A DNA stretch of 64,000 bases, taken from Lanius collurio. Its lineage: Eukaryota; Chordata; Aves; Passeriformes; Laniidae. The position numbers and the translations under genes are program-made. The notes beneath the pieces are model-generated. The model ran no database searches. It was given only the letters and a program-made list of their open reading frames with translations, and was not told where the DNA came from. Below are positions 49,901 through 62,547 of this stretch, piece by piece. The stretch is taken from contig JACBWW010000091.1 in the NCBI GenBank assembly GCA_020086605.1, positions 246,077 to 310,076 of the forward strand, written 5' to 3'. Each line of letters opens with the position of its first letter. The first letter of the stretch is position 1.

Positions 49901-52900
49901 TGCAGGAAGAGGTTTGGTGTCTGGTGTGGTTTTCTCCCCTTCAAGCTGCTCCCCTGCTTTTGCATATGACACAGGAAATACACTAAAACCCCACGGACTG
50001 AGCCCCACTGGGTGGGTTTAAGCAAGCCCAGACTGTAATGCTCTACCTGCCTGGGATATGGGCACGAGGTCCCTGACTCTGCAAACGCCACAGCAGCCTT
50101 TATTCTTCTATTCCACCTTCTAAACTGCCTGGTTTCCACCTCAGCCTCCTGGAGCCAGTGCTCCTGGCTGCCTCTGGCTGGGTGATGAATACCTGTGCTG
50201 GGAGCTCAGCCCCACCAGGCAATTACCCCTGTGGCAGCTGGATAAGAGGCAGAGAAGAACCACCCTCATTACACGGAGGAAAAGCACCCACCTAAACCAG
50301 GCTCCACCAGCTCCACATGGTTTGGTTTGTAAACTCCAGGTCCAGCCATGACTTAACCTGACCAGTCCCAAACCCAGCCCTGGTGAGGGCTCCTTTGCTC
50401 TATTCTGTTTTCTTGTCACCCTGTGAAGGTCTAGAAAAACAGGACTGAGAACGTGACTCAACCAACTCCTGAAACAGTTCAGCCGATACCATTCCTTTGA
50501 AGATCATCACAGGTTTTTTTCCTCCCTCTTCTCAGTTGCTGTTTCAAGTGTCTTAAATGTCAAATGACTTTTCAATATGAAGAAAGCCTGTGCTGTTTCT
50601 GCCCCTCTTCTGTGCCCCCACCTCAGATTACACGTTTGCATGAGCACAACCAGAGAGGCCCTGCTGCCTCTCGCTCCCTCTGCACCAGTTTGAGCACGTT
50701 TGTGTCACTGGTTTCAGTCAGACTGGACAGGACTTGAATCTCTTCAACTTGTGGTCTGGGACAGTGGGCAGATGCAATTATCAGGACATGAGTTTTGCTC
50801 TCCAGTTTATCTGGCAGTTGAAGTACATTCTTTTTCTTTTTTTTTTTTTCCACACCTCCTGGCTGCCGTGGGTATTTTTTTAAAGTTTTTAAAGTTTTGT
50901 TCCTCAAAATATTAAGGGAAAAAAAACCCTCTCAAAAGTCCCTGCAGCCAGTTGCACTAGAAACCTCATTTATAAAAATACTCCAAAACCCCACCACAGC
51001 AAATGAGTCAGCCTGACCCTAAAGCCCCGTGTCAGCCTCCACGTCTCTCAGCCTGGAAGGTGCTGGTTTGAGGCCATCCTTGTCCTGAAGGACCTGGAAA
51101 CAGGTGGAAAGGGGAATTGCTGCATGGGAATGAATGAAGGAAGGGGTCTGTCTGGTCATGGCAGCAGATGGGAACCCCTCAGTTTTACAATCTTCCTGCA
51201 CAGATTGAGCCCAAGGTGTGGGATTCATCCCTTGACACCTGTTGAGCTGTTCAGACTCCCTCAATAGCAAAGGGAAAGAAACAGGTGTTTTTAAACCCTG
51301 GTTCAGGTGCTCTGGGGTGGGCACCTGGGGTGGGCACCTGGGGCACAGCTCAGGCTGTGCTGTGGCAGAAGGGTGGGTGAGTTTGGACATGTAGATCCCT
51401 CACAGTTTATCTGGATCTCCCTCAACACCAGCTACTATTTGTCAGCAAAGGGAGAGCAGCTGCAGGAGCAGTGAATCCCCTTAGGTGAACCCAGAAAGGC
51501 CTCTGGCAGAGGAAGCATTTGGTGTCAGGACATACCCGGAGGAGGGGAGGAGGAGAGCACAGTGCTGGGGGTGGTTGGTCAGATCACACAAATGACCAGA
51601 GCAGCTCATGAGGGTCTGGCTGCTGCTACAGCTGAGAGAGGCATGAGAGCAAAGCAGGCACTGGGAATGCTTTGGGAAGCATTGGCAAAGCTGAGCAAAC
51701 CTGCTCTGGCCAAACCCTCGTGGTGAAAAAAACGTTTTCTTGGCCATCCAGAATTGCAAAGCGAAAGTTCCGGTCTCAGCACATGTGTAGGCAGTGAGTA
51801 ACCTGCTCTCTGTATTTTATACATGTACCAGTTTCTGGTGCCCCTTCACCAGCAGTACAGGAGGCTTTTGGGGGAAGAACCATATATTTCTGAGAAAAGT
51901 TAATCACACTTAAGTGATCTAATGACTATTGGCAGTTAACAGCCTGTTCTCCCCCATTCCCCTCCTCAAAACTGGCAGAGGAAAGACACTGTCATCTTGG
52001 GAGTGAGAGGACTCAGTGAAACCAGTCATGCTCTTCTTTCATGTGTTCACTGATCTATTACAGAAGAAAGTTAGTAATTATCTACCTCCACTCCTTTCAG
52101 GAAACTGTGAAGCAAAAGACAAGATAAGCAGAGAAATGTAAGTAAAAAAATTTCCTGCTGAATGAGCCAGTTGTGTTTTAAAGAAAAGCACCGTGGTTGT
52201 GCATCTTCCAGGGAAATGAAATATTCCTCTGAAATACAGTAGTAGGACAAAAAAACCCAAAAGCAGGAACATTATCATAATCTTGTCAGGCTCTCACTAA
52301 CTCTTTCTTTGCCCTTTCATGATTAACCTTTCCCAGGAGCCGAGTTCAGCTGTCTCCAGACACTGAACCCTGTGGAACAAGCAGCCCACAAAGTGCCCAC
52401 AGGATGATGCAGAGGCCAAAAGTTTAAATGAGAAGAGCGATGTCTGGTGGGCCGCTCCAGCTGGGTGTTTGTTTGGATGCAGGGATTCCAAAATCCAGGA
52501 ATTTCCTAAGCCACTGATTGCCAGAGGCTGTGAGGAGACATCCAGAAGAAAGAAGACTCCCTTGGCCCATTCCCTGCTCCTGTCTGGAGGGTCCTGTGGG
52601 ACCTGCCCCCTCTTTTCCCTGCATCCTCCAGATCTTCTTTGCATCCCTGGAGCACCCCCAGAGCCTCCTGCATCCCCCAGTGTTCCTGCAGATATTTCTT
52701 AATAGAAATAATTTGCAAAAGACTGGATGGACTTAGTGAACAAACCCAGCTCTTCTTGCTCCCAATTCCTCGATTGATTCACTGAATTAAAATGTTGCCA
52801 GGGAGACTGCTCTCTTTTTTTTTTTTTTTAAATTAAGAACATTTTTCTTTAAGAAGAAAAGGTGTGAATTATGCAAGATTCCATTTGCCTTGGAACAAAA

Positions 52901-53161
52901 AGAGCCCCTTAAAATTGCCTCCCAACCTCTTTTTTTTGTATTTGTTTCTGAAGTGATTTGAGGTTTTTGAGCTTCTAAAAGAGAACTGTCCATTTTTTTT
53001 TTTTTTAAATAGTAAAAATGAGGAAGATGAAAGTCTTTTATACCATTTAAATACTCTAATAGAAGTGCTCCACTCCTGTGTCACAGCACAGGGGCTGGGC
53101 ATCATTGATAAAGCTGAAGACACAGCCAGAGGCTGCAGGCCAGGTACTCACCCCCATCCAT
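45843..53161 (-). CDS. CCR7: C-C chemokine receptor type 7
   Basis: Seven-transmembrane G-protein-coupled receptor for CCL19 and CCL21 that guides lymphocytes and dendritic cells to lymphoid tissue. Three coding exons on the minus strand (53152-53161, 48212-48261, 45843-46907) give 374 residues, against about 378 in human. Features: a cleavable leader (KQLKVTLVFSLPLVFQ), acidic N-terminus with tyrosines at 31 and 39 and sequons at N26 and N34, TM1 from about 57, conserved Cys127 and Cys206 for the extracellular disulfide, DRYFAIV at 151-157 at the end of TM3, QLPYNG in TM6, NPFLY at 318-322 in TM7, and the C-terminal ETTTTFSP typical of CCR7. ISIDRY, FERNKAIKV-like and GVKFRTDLFKLLKELGCLSQE segments exclude CCR9 or CXCR paralogues. 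Intron phases (1, 0) fit exactly. Confidence 0.97.
46908..48211 (-). other. CCR7: CCR7 intron 2
   Basis: 1.3 kb, GT-AG ends. No repeat or exon seen. Confidence 0.8.
48212..48261 (-). CDS. CCR7: CCR7 second coding exon: leader peptide
   Basis: 50 bases between acceptor CCCTAG and donor GTAAGA. Encodes KQLKVTLVFSLPLVFQ, aligning with human KPMKSVLVVALLVIFQ. Supplies the hydrophobic core of the signal peptide. Exits in phase 0. Confidence 0.92.
48262..53151 (-). other. CCR7: CCR7 intron 1
   Basis: 4.9 kb, GT-AG ends. Contains the CR1 piece at 48484-48620, T runs at 50835-50850, 52808-52820 and 52993-53006, and otherwise unique-looking sequence. A TGAGTCA site lies at 51005-51011. Confidence 0.75.
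48484..48620 (-). mobile_element. CR1 LINE 3' fragment
   Basis: GGAATCATGGAGCAGTTTGG, GTTGGAAGGGACCTCTAAAG, TCAGTCCAACCCACTGC and AGACCAGGTTGCTCAGAGCC are reverse-complement CR1 3' end. Inside CCR7 intron 1. Confidence 0.88.
53152..53161 (-). CDS. CCR7: CCR7 first coding exon (10 bases)
   Basis: ATGGATGGGG followed by the donor GTGAGT; encodes MDG plus the first base of Gly4, parallel to human MDLG. The context CACACCATGG is a strong start site. Joins exon 2 in phase 1. Confidence 0.88.
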
Positions 53162-53264
53162 GGTGTGGTTCCAGCAGGATCCAGTCACAGAGGTAGCGAG
53201 AGCATCACCCGCTCCAGCACCGCCTCCCCAGCTCCTGCCAGGGACCCTCCTTGGGGAACTCTGC

Positions 53265-53271
53265 TTTTATA
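53265..53271 (-). promoter_or_regulatory. CCR7: CCR7 TATA box
   Basis: Minus-strand TATAAAA in the context AAGTATAAAAGCAGAG, about 104 bases upstream of the ATG. Transcription would begin near 53240 and give a short 5' UTR of about 80 bases. A partial kappaB-like GAGTTCCCC lies just downstream at 53254-53262. Confidence 0.65.
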
Positions 53272-53309
53272 CTTCCTGCACCCTTGTGAGGAGATCACAG
53301 GCACCCTGA

Positions 53310-56300
53310 TGTCACTGACATTAATTAGACCCTCCTCCTCCTCCTCCTCATGGGTTCAGAGCTGTGCTGAGCTCTCAGGGTGCTCAGGTGCTGCCTTGGC
53401 ACACCCAGAGCTGTTACTGACACGTGGGGAAGTGAAGTGGGCTCTGCTTTTGAACTGACACATGAGAAATGGTCTGTGGTGAAGGAAACAGGGGAAGGAG
53501 GCTCTTTCTTACCTCCCCTCTCCAGCAAATCCTGCTTCATCTGTGAGCCCTCAGTGCCAGAGGAAATGGAGGATCCCATCCCATCTGCCAGACACGTTTT
53601 GGGAAGGGCATTCAGGTTGAAAAGTTTCAGTGCACAGGAACAGCCCTTTGCCCTTCTCCCTCACTACACTGTCAGAAGCTCAGTGACTTCCCTCCTTTCT
53701 CTTTCTGGGTAGTTTGTGTATTTTTGTCTTCCTCAAAAGGCTCTGCCCTTTGTCAGTCTCGTGCCTTCCCCCAAGGCAAACCAGTGGCTTTTGTGTGGTG
53801 GGTGTCAAAGAGGGCTCTGCTCTTGGAACAGACCCCTCAGATAGAGGGGTTGTTCCTCAGGCAGAAACATCTCCAGCTCCTCACAAACTCACTTTCCTCC
53901 TAGGTCAGGGTCACCTAGAAGTGATACCTTTGGCATCTTGCCCTCTCTATCTTCTTACACTCTGTCAGTGCTGTTACTGCAGCCAGGAGGAAAAACAGGG
54001 CATCACAGGATGGAATCCCAGCCCAAATTAAATATATCTGAAGTGGAGGATAGTTTTGAGGCTCCTGTGGATTGTCTCAGGTTCTTTATGAGGACCCAGA
54101 TCCAGTTTCAGACCCTACTTTGATGTGGTCCCAGCCCAACTGTCACTCAAAATCCTTCCCAGTGCTTCCCTCTTAGGTGGACCAGTGCTGGTGTGGTTCT
54201 GAGCCCACTCTGGAGTGCTCAGGAAACGGGTGGCTGGGGTACTCAGGGGCAGGATTTTGGGGTGCTCAGGGGCAGGGGGCTGGGGCTGCAGAACTGTGCT
54301 GGTTTTGCCCTGCTCACACAGGGTGACCCTCACTCTCGTTGGTGCTCTCTGAGTGCGCGGCACTGACTCCTCCACCCCTTGTCTGGCACTTATCTCAGTC
54401 AGCAGGTGCTGTTCACATCTCTGCAGCTATTTATTGCTCTCTTTGCCTTTGCTCACCAGGTATCCAGGCAGGTACGCTGCCTCGAGAGCTTTATCTCATA
54501 ACCACTTCCGCCAAGGAAGGCCAGAGAAGAAAGACTTCCCTTGGGTACCGGCAGAATACCCAGAATCAGGGGGTGTAACAGGGGTGTGAAGGCTTCACAC
54601 AGGCTCACGGCACTGCCTGGGGAGCCGTGGGTGTGCAGAAGGGCCATGGGCCCCTCGGGGTGCTCTGAGCTCACCCTGCTCCAGGGAGAGGCGGTGTCCT
54701 GGTGGATCCAGCCTCAGGTCCACCCTGGCTGAAGCCAAAGACAAGAGGGGAGGCAGGCAGGTGGTTTGCAGTTTGTTTTCTGCACATGGTCCCAAGATTC
54801 AACTTCAAAGTTTTGGTGCATGTCAAGTTCTGTGTTGTCAGAGCCCATTCAAGCAAATTGTTTTTCTTAAAAAGAATGGGAATATTTAAAATGGGAACAT
54901 TTAAAATAAACAATTTGCTGTCAATGTATGACACTGAAATTCTTGTACAGTCACGTTTTATACCCTGGGAGTTCTCAGAACATTTATTAAATCTTTGCTT
55001 CATTTGATTGTGTATATTTGCAGCCTATTTCATGCCTGAGTGATTCCATCTCTTTGACACATTCCCTGAACCTGGGTGCCCCATGAGCAGTTTTTCACAG
55101 AACTGGGATCCTGTGTGAGCAAACAGACCAAACTCAGTGCCTGGCCTGAGCTGTGCCCATGAAAGCCATTGCACTGTGCTACTAGAACCTATTTGTTATC
55201 CCAAAGTTAATTAACTATATAAAAAGAATCAAATTACAAGATATTCCAGTTCCTGTGTCCCCCTGCTCCCCTCCAGTGCCCAGGAGAGTGGAAGTCAGTG
55301 ATTGAGACCTGCTGCCCAGGCTGCAGCAGGGGCTGGGGGGCAGCTTTCATCAATAAACTTCTCAACAAAAGTGAAGTTTCTGATAAATTCCACAGGAAGT
55401 TGCTTGGAGAGATTTCAGATCAGCTCACATTGGTTCCACTTGAACTGAAATATTGAGCTGAACTGAATTGAGCAGTGTAATCTTGAATTGTCCTCACATT
55501 AAATTGCAACTCACTCAGCAGTGGAATATCACAAGGAAGTTTATCTCTGTGTTTCACATCCCTGGCCTGTGCCTAAAACTGGAATTCCTGTGAGATCTCT
55601 CAACACAGTCTCACAGACATCCTGAAGTGGGAAAGATCCCAGAGCTCCAGGGGAGGGGTCCCAGCTGGCGGGCTGAGGGGAGCTTGGAAATCAGAACTCA
55701 GAGCTTTGTCTAAGGTGGAATTCAGCCTGAGAGAAGCACAACATGGGATGTTCTTACATCTCATCCTGCATCCAAAATCTTTTGGTATTTCCCACCAGTT
55801 TTGCTTTAGGTGATTTGAGATGGGAACACAGACTCGATTCCACCCTTTGGCTGACATGAGCCATGGGAAGGTTTGTCCCCACGGCTGGAGGAAGCCAGGA
55901 GTGCCCAGACAGAAGCACTGGTGAATTCAGGGTGGACCTTTCCCAGCTGCAGTTTCCAGTTACATTCTTGCAGTGACGTCAAGGAGGGACCCTGACATTT
56001 GTCCTACTGCTCCCTCTGCCTGGCAGTGCCAGCCTGAGGTGCCCGGGATCCCCCAGCTCCGGCCTTGCTCCTGCTCAGCCCTCCCCTCTGACGTTTGGGG
56101 ACATCCAGGGGGGTTTGTGGTGGAAGTCAGCAGGGTCGTTCCAGGGGGGTGTTGACGCTGTTGTTCCTCAGGCAAATATAAAATAGCAGAAGTGAAATCG
56201 TGAGTAAATTCCTGACCTTAAGAGTGGCACCAAACTGGGATTCCTAAACCAGCAGAGTTCTTTGAGCCAGTGTAGGGGACATCCTGAGAAACATCTCGTG

Positions 56301-56520
56301 ATTCTGATCTCCCCACCAGGTTATTAACAGATCCTTATCCTCTGGAGGGAGGAAGCAATCTGTGCAGCACCAGGCTCTGACTGGGATGCACAGCTGCCCA
56401 TGGTGGTCAGCCACACTGGGGAAGGGCACCCCCAGTGTCACTGGGAATTCACCTGCTTTGTGCCCACATCATGTCCCAGGTGATGACCTGGCTCTCCAGT
56501 TCTTTTTTGAGAGAAAAAGC
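53310..56520. other. Intergenic, upstream of CCR7
   Basis: A (CTC)n run at 53331-53350 and the ATTAATTAG motif at 53319-53327 lie just upstream of the promoter. Beyond that no exon or repeat is recognised. Confidence 0.5.
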
Positions 56521-56529
56521 AAAAAGATT

Positions 56530-56790
56530 TACCAAATTGGCATCTGGCCTGCACTAAACAATTGGGCATCAGCAACAATGTCTTCATGGACAGGGTGGTC
56601 AGGCATTGGAAGGGGCTGCCCAGGGAGGTGGTGGAGTGCCCATCCCTGGAGGGGTTCATGGAACAACTGGATGTGGCACTCAGTGGCACTCAGTGCTCTG
56701 GGCTGGGTGATGAGGTGAGGATTGGTCACAGGTTGGACTCTGTGATCTTGGAGGCCGTTTGCAACCTAAATGGCTCTATGATTTTATCCC
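56530..56790 (+). mobile_element. CR1 LINE 3' fragment
   Basis: GGTGGTCAGGCATTGGAAGG, CTGCCCAGGGAGGTGGTGGA, CCATCCCTGGAGGGGTTCA, GGTTGGACTCTGTGATCTTG and CAACCTAAATGGCTCTATGA form a plus-oriented CR1 3' end of a different subfamily from the copy at 541-893. Confidence 0.88.
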
Positions 56791-57109
56791 ATGAAAGCAG
56801 CTCCCTCGTCCTGGAGCCCAGGAATTGAGATGTGAGGAGGGAAGCAGACCCAGAGACGCCGGGGGGAGGACTCAGGCTGTCAGTGACACTCCCCTTTCAA
56901 ACCCTGGGGTGAGAAGGGCAATCTGGGTGATTGGCCACTGACCACATGCACTGCTGGTCCCTCTGTCCCTCAGGGCAGGGCTGGCCAGCTTCCCATGGGA
57001 TGTGCTCCCCCTTGTCTGCCCACAGTGCCCAGGCTGTACACAGAGGGGCTGTGATGAACCAACGGATCCTTTCTGGCCTCAACATGAAGGAGGCAGTGGC
57101 CACCTCCGA

Positions 57110-57690
57110 ATGATGGGTGGGAGAGGTGATTAAAAGTGGGAAGAAAAGCTCCTGGGATGTTACAGACACTGTGCTGGGGGTGGGGGGTGTTATTAGGACC
57201 AGTTGTGTCTAGAGATGGTTTGAACCTTCCCACCCAGGTGGGCAAACTGCTGGGTGATTCCCACAGGATATCAAACACCAGTGAGCAGGGAATCATTCAG
57301 AGACATACTGAGATATGGTGTAAGGAGATAAAGGGATATTGATTAGGGAGATAAAGCATTATGACCCATAAAAATAATTGAGAGTTGAAGTGTCCCTCGC
57401 CATGCAGCAAACATCCTTCCCGCGAGCTGTGTTACCTTGTTCAAAAGATAGAGGGTTTAACACCAATCTGCTGCTGGTTTTGGATGAAAACTGGATATAG
57501 AAAGCAGAAATAATCCCATCAGTGGTTGCTCCAAGAGGAGCTCATCTAGCCTTCTCTGTTACAGATCTGGCATTTCTCATCCTTGGGATTAAAGAAGTGT
57601 AATAAACCCATGATAATGTGATTTTTCACTTGGTTTCTGTTGTTGTTACTGTCACTCTTTCTGGTTTGGCTTTCCCCACCCTGAAACTGG
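57110..57690 (+). mobile_element. LTR-like segment (tentative)
   Basis: A lone segment with AATAAA at 57601-57606 followed by a T/G-rich tail, then near 57690 TGGTGCCAGGACTAAGAT, which resembles the tRNA-Leu primer-binding site used by ERV-L type elements (about 14 of 18 positions by eye). No internal genes follow, so it would be a solo or truncated LTR. Borders and family are uncertain. Confidence 0.3.
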
Positions 57691-57699
57691 TGCCAGGAC

Positions 57700-60220
57700 T
57701 AAGATGGCTTTTTCTTGACTTTTCAACAGAATCGGGTGATAAAAGCAAATTGAAACTGGTTGTTGACAGAAATTACTGAATTCTGGAGTCTAAAGTGAAC
57801 CTTTTTTGATGATTTACAACAAAATAAGACATCAGCCTGATAAGTGCAAAACCACTTCAAAAAACCCCTCGAAGACTGTGGAAAAAGAAACGTCAAAGTG
57901 AAAGAAGGGAACTGAGAGCACAAACAGCAAGACAGACCTGAAGCAGGATCTGGGCTTTCAGATTTGAGTGCCTGATCCCACTTGGTCATCAGATCCCACT
58001 GGGAGAGGTTTGCCAGTCACTGTCAGTAACATTCTGCATACACAGGGGGGATTTCAAACCGGGGGATCCAAGCCCTGGTTTCAAAGTCTTGAACTTGCAA
58101 GCTCCTGGAGGGCATGAACAGTCTTGGCTGCAACAGTCCAGGAGGGAACTGGAACTTGCTGGGTGCCTGCCTGGGAGAACACATGGAATTCCAGCCCCTC
58201 TGACTGCTTGACATGATTGAACCCCCACTTCTGCAGTGCAGCACCCACAGTTCATATCCAGGTGCCTGGAGAGCTCAAAGCTGCAGGAGAGTGGCCTGTG
58301 AGCATCTCACCCTGCTTTGGCAAAGTGGTACAAATGCCTTACACCGTGAGTTGGTCCCACTGCATCTCACTCTGAGCAGCTCAGGGTGGGGGAAGCTGAA
58401 TTCACAGCCAGGAGTTGTGCTGTTTCCAGCCCTGAGCAGCCACACAGAGCCTGAGCTGCCTCAGCTGCTGCTGGCTGGTGCTGACCTGTACAAGACAAAC
58501 ACTGCTCACGTTTGCAGCCAAGGGTAGGGCTGTGTGTCCTTCTCAGGGCAGGTTGATGGGGACTCCTGGTGGCAGTGCCTGCTCCAGCTCACACACCTCT
58601 GCCAGCACACAGCCTGCACCAGTTCCATCTCCAGTCGGCCGTGAGGGGTGATTTTTCCCCAGTATTTCTTTGGGAACACTTGTTGGTTAAGTGGATAATG
58701 GGAGGTCATGCAGTAGCAAGGACAGTGCCATTTTGGTGGTGGTGGCAGCATGGTGTGTGGGGGGGTTGGATTGGTGGCTGATCAAACATGCTTTTGGATA
58801 GCTTTTGATGAATTGAGAAAAAAAATCCCAAAGAGCTTTTTTAAAAAAAACCTGAACAGAAAAGCCTGCCTGGCTGGAGGTTCAGGGCAAAACTCGAGGG
58901 AAGAAAAGGAGAAATAAACCATCCCTGGCTTCTTGGGATAGGGCAGGCACAGAGGCTGCACTTGGAGCTGGTGGGAAATGGAGAAGCACATCCTGGAATA
59001 GAGGAGGGACCTCGGCACAGGCCTGAGAAGAGTGAGGGTCTGACCCTGCTCCCTGTGTGCTGCCCACCCACACCTCCCCTCCTCAGGAGCCTCCTCACCC
59101 CCAGTTTTTCACCATGCAAGTGTGGTTGTGGGTTCCCCCATCAGGGCCTCTGGACCTGCTCCCCTAAAGCCCCTGGGGTCGGGGTTCAGGCGCTCTGCTC
59201 CTGCCCTGAGCTGCGTTGCTGCAGCACATGGATCTGAAGAGGCTCTGCTTCCCTGACACACACTAGAGCTGCCTCAGCCACCCCTCTGTGCCAGCATTCG
59301 CGTTTGCTTTGATATTTTATTCCTCTAAAGCTCCTTTAATCTGTTTTATTTCTTTCTGTCACCTGCATAATCCTGTCTGTGAGCAGTGTCTGCAGCTTGT
59401 TTGGCTCCAGGCAGAGCAACTTGGCAAGACTTGTCCAGGTGATACACAGGTCATTTTTTACCTTTTTTTTTAAGAAAAAAACCCCCGTGTTTGTTCCTCC
59501 ATAATTTTTTTTCTTCTCTGAAATTTTAGCTGCTGCACAAGCATGGGGCTTTTGTCTTTTTGGGAAGCCAAGCTCAGTCCTGTATCTAGGTGAGGGGTTT
59601 GGAAAGGATTTGGGTGGATGAAGCTCTCAGAGGGCCTGGGCTCTGGGTGCACTTTGCCTGGTGAATCATTTCTGAACAACCTCACAAGGTACCTGGTTCT
59701 TAGTTTAACATCTAAATTCCTTTCAAAACTTACCCTTTGGGCCTGCTTTGTGCTATGTACCCGTTACTCTGTACCAGCTTTGTAGGTTAGAAGGTTTTGG
59801 GGGTGATAAAATCTAATAAATACATTAATGCAAAAAAACCCACCCCAACAAACCCCCCAAACCAACAAAAAACTGTAAGATCAGTTCTTTTTTTAACCCA
59901 GGCTTCTTAATAACTTTTACGGTGTTTTTGTGGTGAGATAAAAGCATATTTTTGACAACAACCCAACACAGACAAGAACCTTTGCCTGCAGAGCAAACCA
60001 GCAGCAGCACCATGGTGATGTCAGAGGTCACAACGCCTGAGTCACACTCAAAAACCTCTTTTTTCATGAAGAGAAAAACAAACCAAAGAAAACAACTCCC
60101 TCGCATGATGCAAGGCTTGGATTTGCCTCTTTGCTTCAGTCCCCTGGGGGTGTGAGGAACTGCCAGCTCTGCACCCCACAGGGGATGGCTGCACCCCAGA
60201 TCTCCAGCCTGCACCCACCA
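57700..60220. other. Intergenic between CCR7 and SMARCE1
   Basis: No exon recognised. Short T or A runs at 58843-58850 and 59464-59471. Confidence 0.5.
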
Positions 60221-60224
60221 CCTG

Positions 60225-60287
60225 CCAAACAGGGCACCCAGGAAACCAAACAGGGCATCCAGGAAACCAAACAGGGCACCCAGGAAA
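60225..60287 (+). repeat. 21-bp minisatellite, three copies
   Basis: Unit CCAAACAGGGCACCCAGGAAA at 60225-60245, 60246-60266 (one substitution, C to T) and 60267-60287. The period is a multiple of three, which creates a repeated seven-residue pattern in a minus-strand frame that is not otherwise gene-like. Confidence 0.95.
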
Positions 60288-61009
60288 GAGAGCAGCTCCA
60301 GTGAGACAGCAGCAAAGCACCAGGGCTCTTCCTCGTTGGAGGAAGTGTTCCTGGCCCTGCTGGGCACCTGCACGTGGGCACAGGGTCCATCAAGAACATC
60401 CCTGAGGACCTGCAGGAGGGCATGGCCCCCATCAGGAGCTCCAGGCTGCTCTGAGGAAGGGCTGCTGCAGGAGCCAGGTTTCTCCTGAGGCCAGTCCCTG
60501 TCCTGTGCTGGGTCCCTGATGCTCCTGTCCTTTATGGGCAGCTCTGGCAGGCACCACAGGGCTGGTCAGTGCTCCAATGCTGCTCACAGGCGTTTGTTCA
60601 GGTTCTCATGCACTTGGACAAGTTATTTCACCCATGAAGACGACACCTACTCCCCTCAGGTACACACCCTGAGCTGCACACACCCGTCTTTGCCAATAAT
60701 TAGTTATTTACATACACCTTGAGAATCTGGAGCAGATGAAAAGCACCCCCAGCCTACAGAACCCAGGGCTGCTGCAGATAAAAGCTGTTGCACAACAAGG
60801 TTTGCAGCAGCTCAGGTGTGGAGCCTCACCTGGGCCCTGTGGGGTGGAGGGAGGGGGGGCTCCAGTCCAGCCAGCAGCTGGTACCGTCTAAGAAATCAAA
60901 TTCTGTGTGTTTGTTTTCCTCTGGCTGGAGGTGGAGAACTGCTAATGAAAGCTCTGAACAAAACACTGGCATTACCTTAAAAGACAAGAACAGATCACTG
61001 TGAGTTTAA

Positions 61010-62335
61010 AAAAAACCAAACATGTTGGATTTTATTATTTTTAGACCATTAAAAAAAAAAAGGATTTAAAAAACACCACCTGATAGACCCAGTGCTCTGC
61101 AAAAACACATTGGTTCATTGAAACATGTGTTCTCTCAGTTGTAAATCCAAGAAGTGGCCCGTGGCTGTTGCTGCAATTCAGTGTATTTTTTTTAGGGCTT
61201 TTGCTTATATAGAGCAAACTGTGGCCTATTCAGTAAATTTGTAGAGTCCCCAGAGGTTCTGAAAGCTCATGACAAGCAAAACTACTATTTTTTACCATTT
61301 GTGCCATATCAGTGACTGTCTGCTCAGAGAACATGTGCGTGTTTAAACACTTTCCTGCTCTCTTCTGTGCCAGGTCTCTGGCTGAGGCCATACCAGGGTA
61401 TCTTGGTAGCAAATAAAGAAAGTTAATTGGTAAAGAAAAGCAAAGACTTGTTGAACAGAATCCTGCACCACAGAAAAAATCCCTCAAGATGTGTCATTTC
61501 CTGCAAGACTACAGTGAGCTCTTTGGAACTGGATCTCCTGACATGCCACACACAGAGCATGAGCAAGTTTCCGTGACTGCAGAGCAGCTACTCTAGAAAA
61601 AGAAGTTACACCAAAAACCCCTAAAGCCCAGACTTTCAGCCTCACTCTGGAGCTGCTCCTGAGGACTGAGAGCTTTCTTTAAAGGACAGACTGGGGCATG
61701 TACAGCGGAACTTGCTCTTGCTTGGCATGGAGTGCAGCAGTGGTGGGACACAGGGGACTTTTGGGGTTGTTAGGTAAGGAGAGGCTTCAGGTGACACCCT
61801 GGGCAGGCATCAGGTCTTTGCTCCACACTAAGATCAGCTCTGAATGCCTCAGCCACATTCCAGCCTCTCCAGAAATCCAGTACCAGTGTCAGGAGCAGGT
61901 CCCTTGTGCAGTCAGGCCAAGACTGCAGCACAGGTGAGACACCAGCACCTCACTGCTGCCACAAAGGGGCAGGAAGGGCCTTTGGGGAAAACTGCCACTG
62001 TGTCCATGGCACCAGAAGAAAGGGAGAAAGCCTGATTTCTCATACAGAAACCAAAAGCAGTGGTGTCTTTCTAGGGAAGAATTCCAAGTGATATAAGCAC
62101 TTCTCCACACTCTAACAGCCGAGTTTAGACACACGAGGTTCCTTTTCTGCCTGCTGCAGGACACCCTGTGCCTCTACAGGCACCTTCACATTGCTACGCT
62201 GATAACCTGACATGTCATTAAGCCCCAGAATCCTTTGGAGATGAGTGACAGAGGCAGGGAAGGTGCAACAGCCACGGAGCACGCTCTGAAATCAAACAGT
62301 ACTTCATTACAGAGACACAGGAACTGAGTCACTGG
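61010..62335 (-). other. SMARCE1: SMARCE1 3' UTR (probable)
   Basis: First clear minus-strand AATAAA below the stop is at 61031-61036 (plus TTTATT), within an A/T-rich segment, giving about 1.3 kb. Confidence 0.55.
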
Positions 62336-62547
62336 TTATTCTTTCTTGTCGCCCTCCTCAGCGATGGGGTCTGCGGGCGGCTCCTCCACGGTCGCGCTGT
62401 TGCTCTCTGAGCCGGTGTTGCTGTCGCTGGTTCCCTCCTCGGCCGTGCTGTCCACCCCTTCCTGCCCACTCTCCTTGTCCTCTGGGGTGGAGGTTCCTTC
62501 TTCACCGTTCTGCTGGTTCTCCGTGCTCTCTTCCGGGTGAGGCTCTT
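62336..62547 (-). CDS. SMARCE1: SMARCE1 last exon: acidic tail
   Basis: Acceptor TTATTCCAG, 212 bases including the TAA stop. Acidic, low-complexity C-terminus. Confidence 0.94.

Noticed and set aside
59825..60373. 182-residue minus-strand frame with LFGFLGA-type repeats
   Set aside because: The repeats come from the 21-bp minisatellite; no start context, no homologue recognised and flanks look non-coding.
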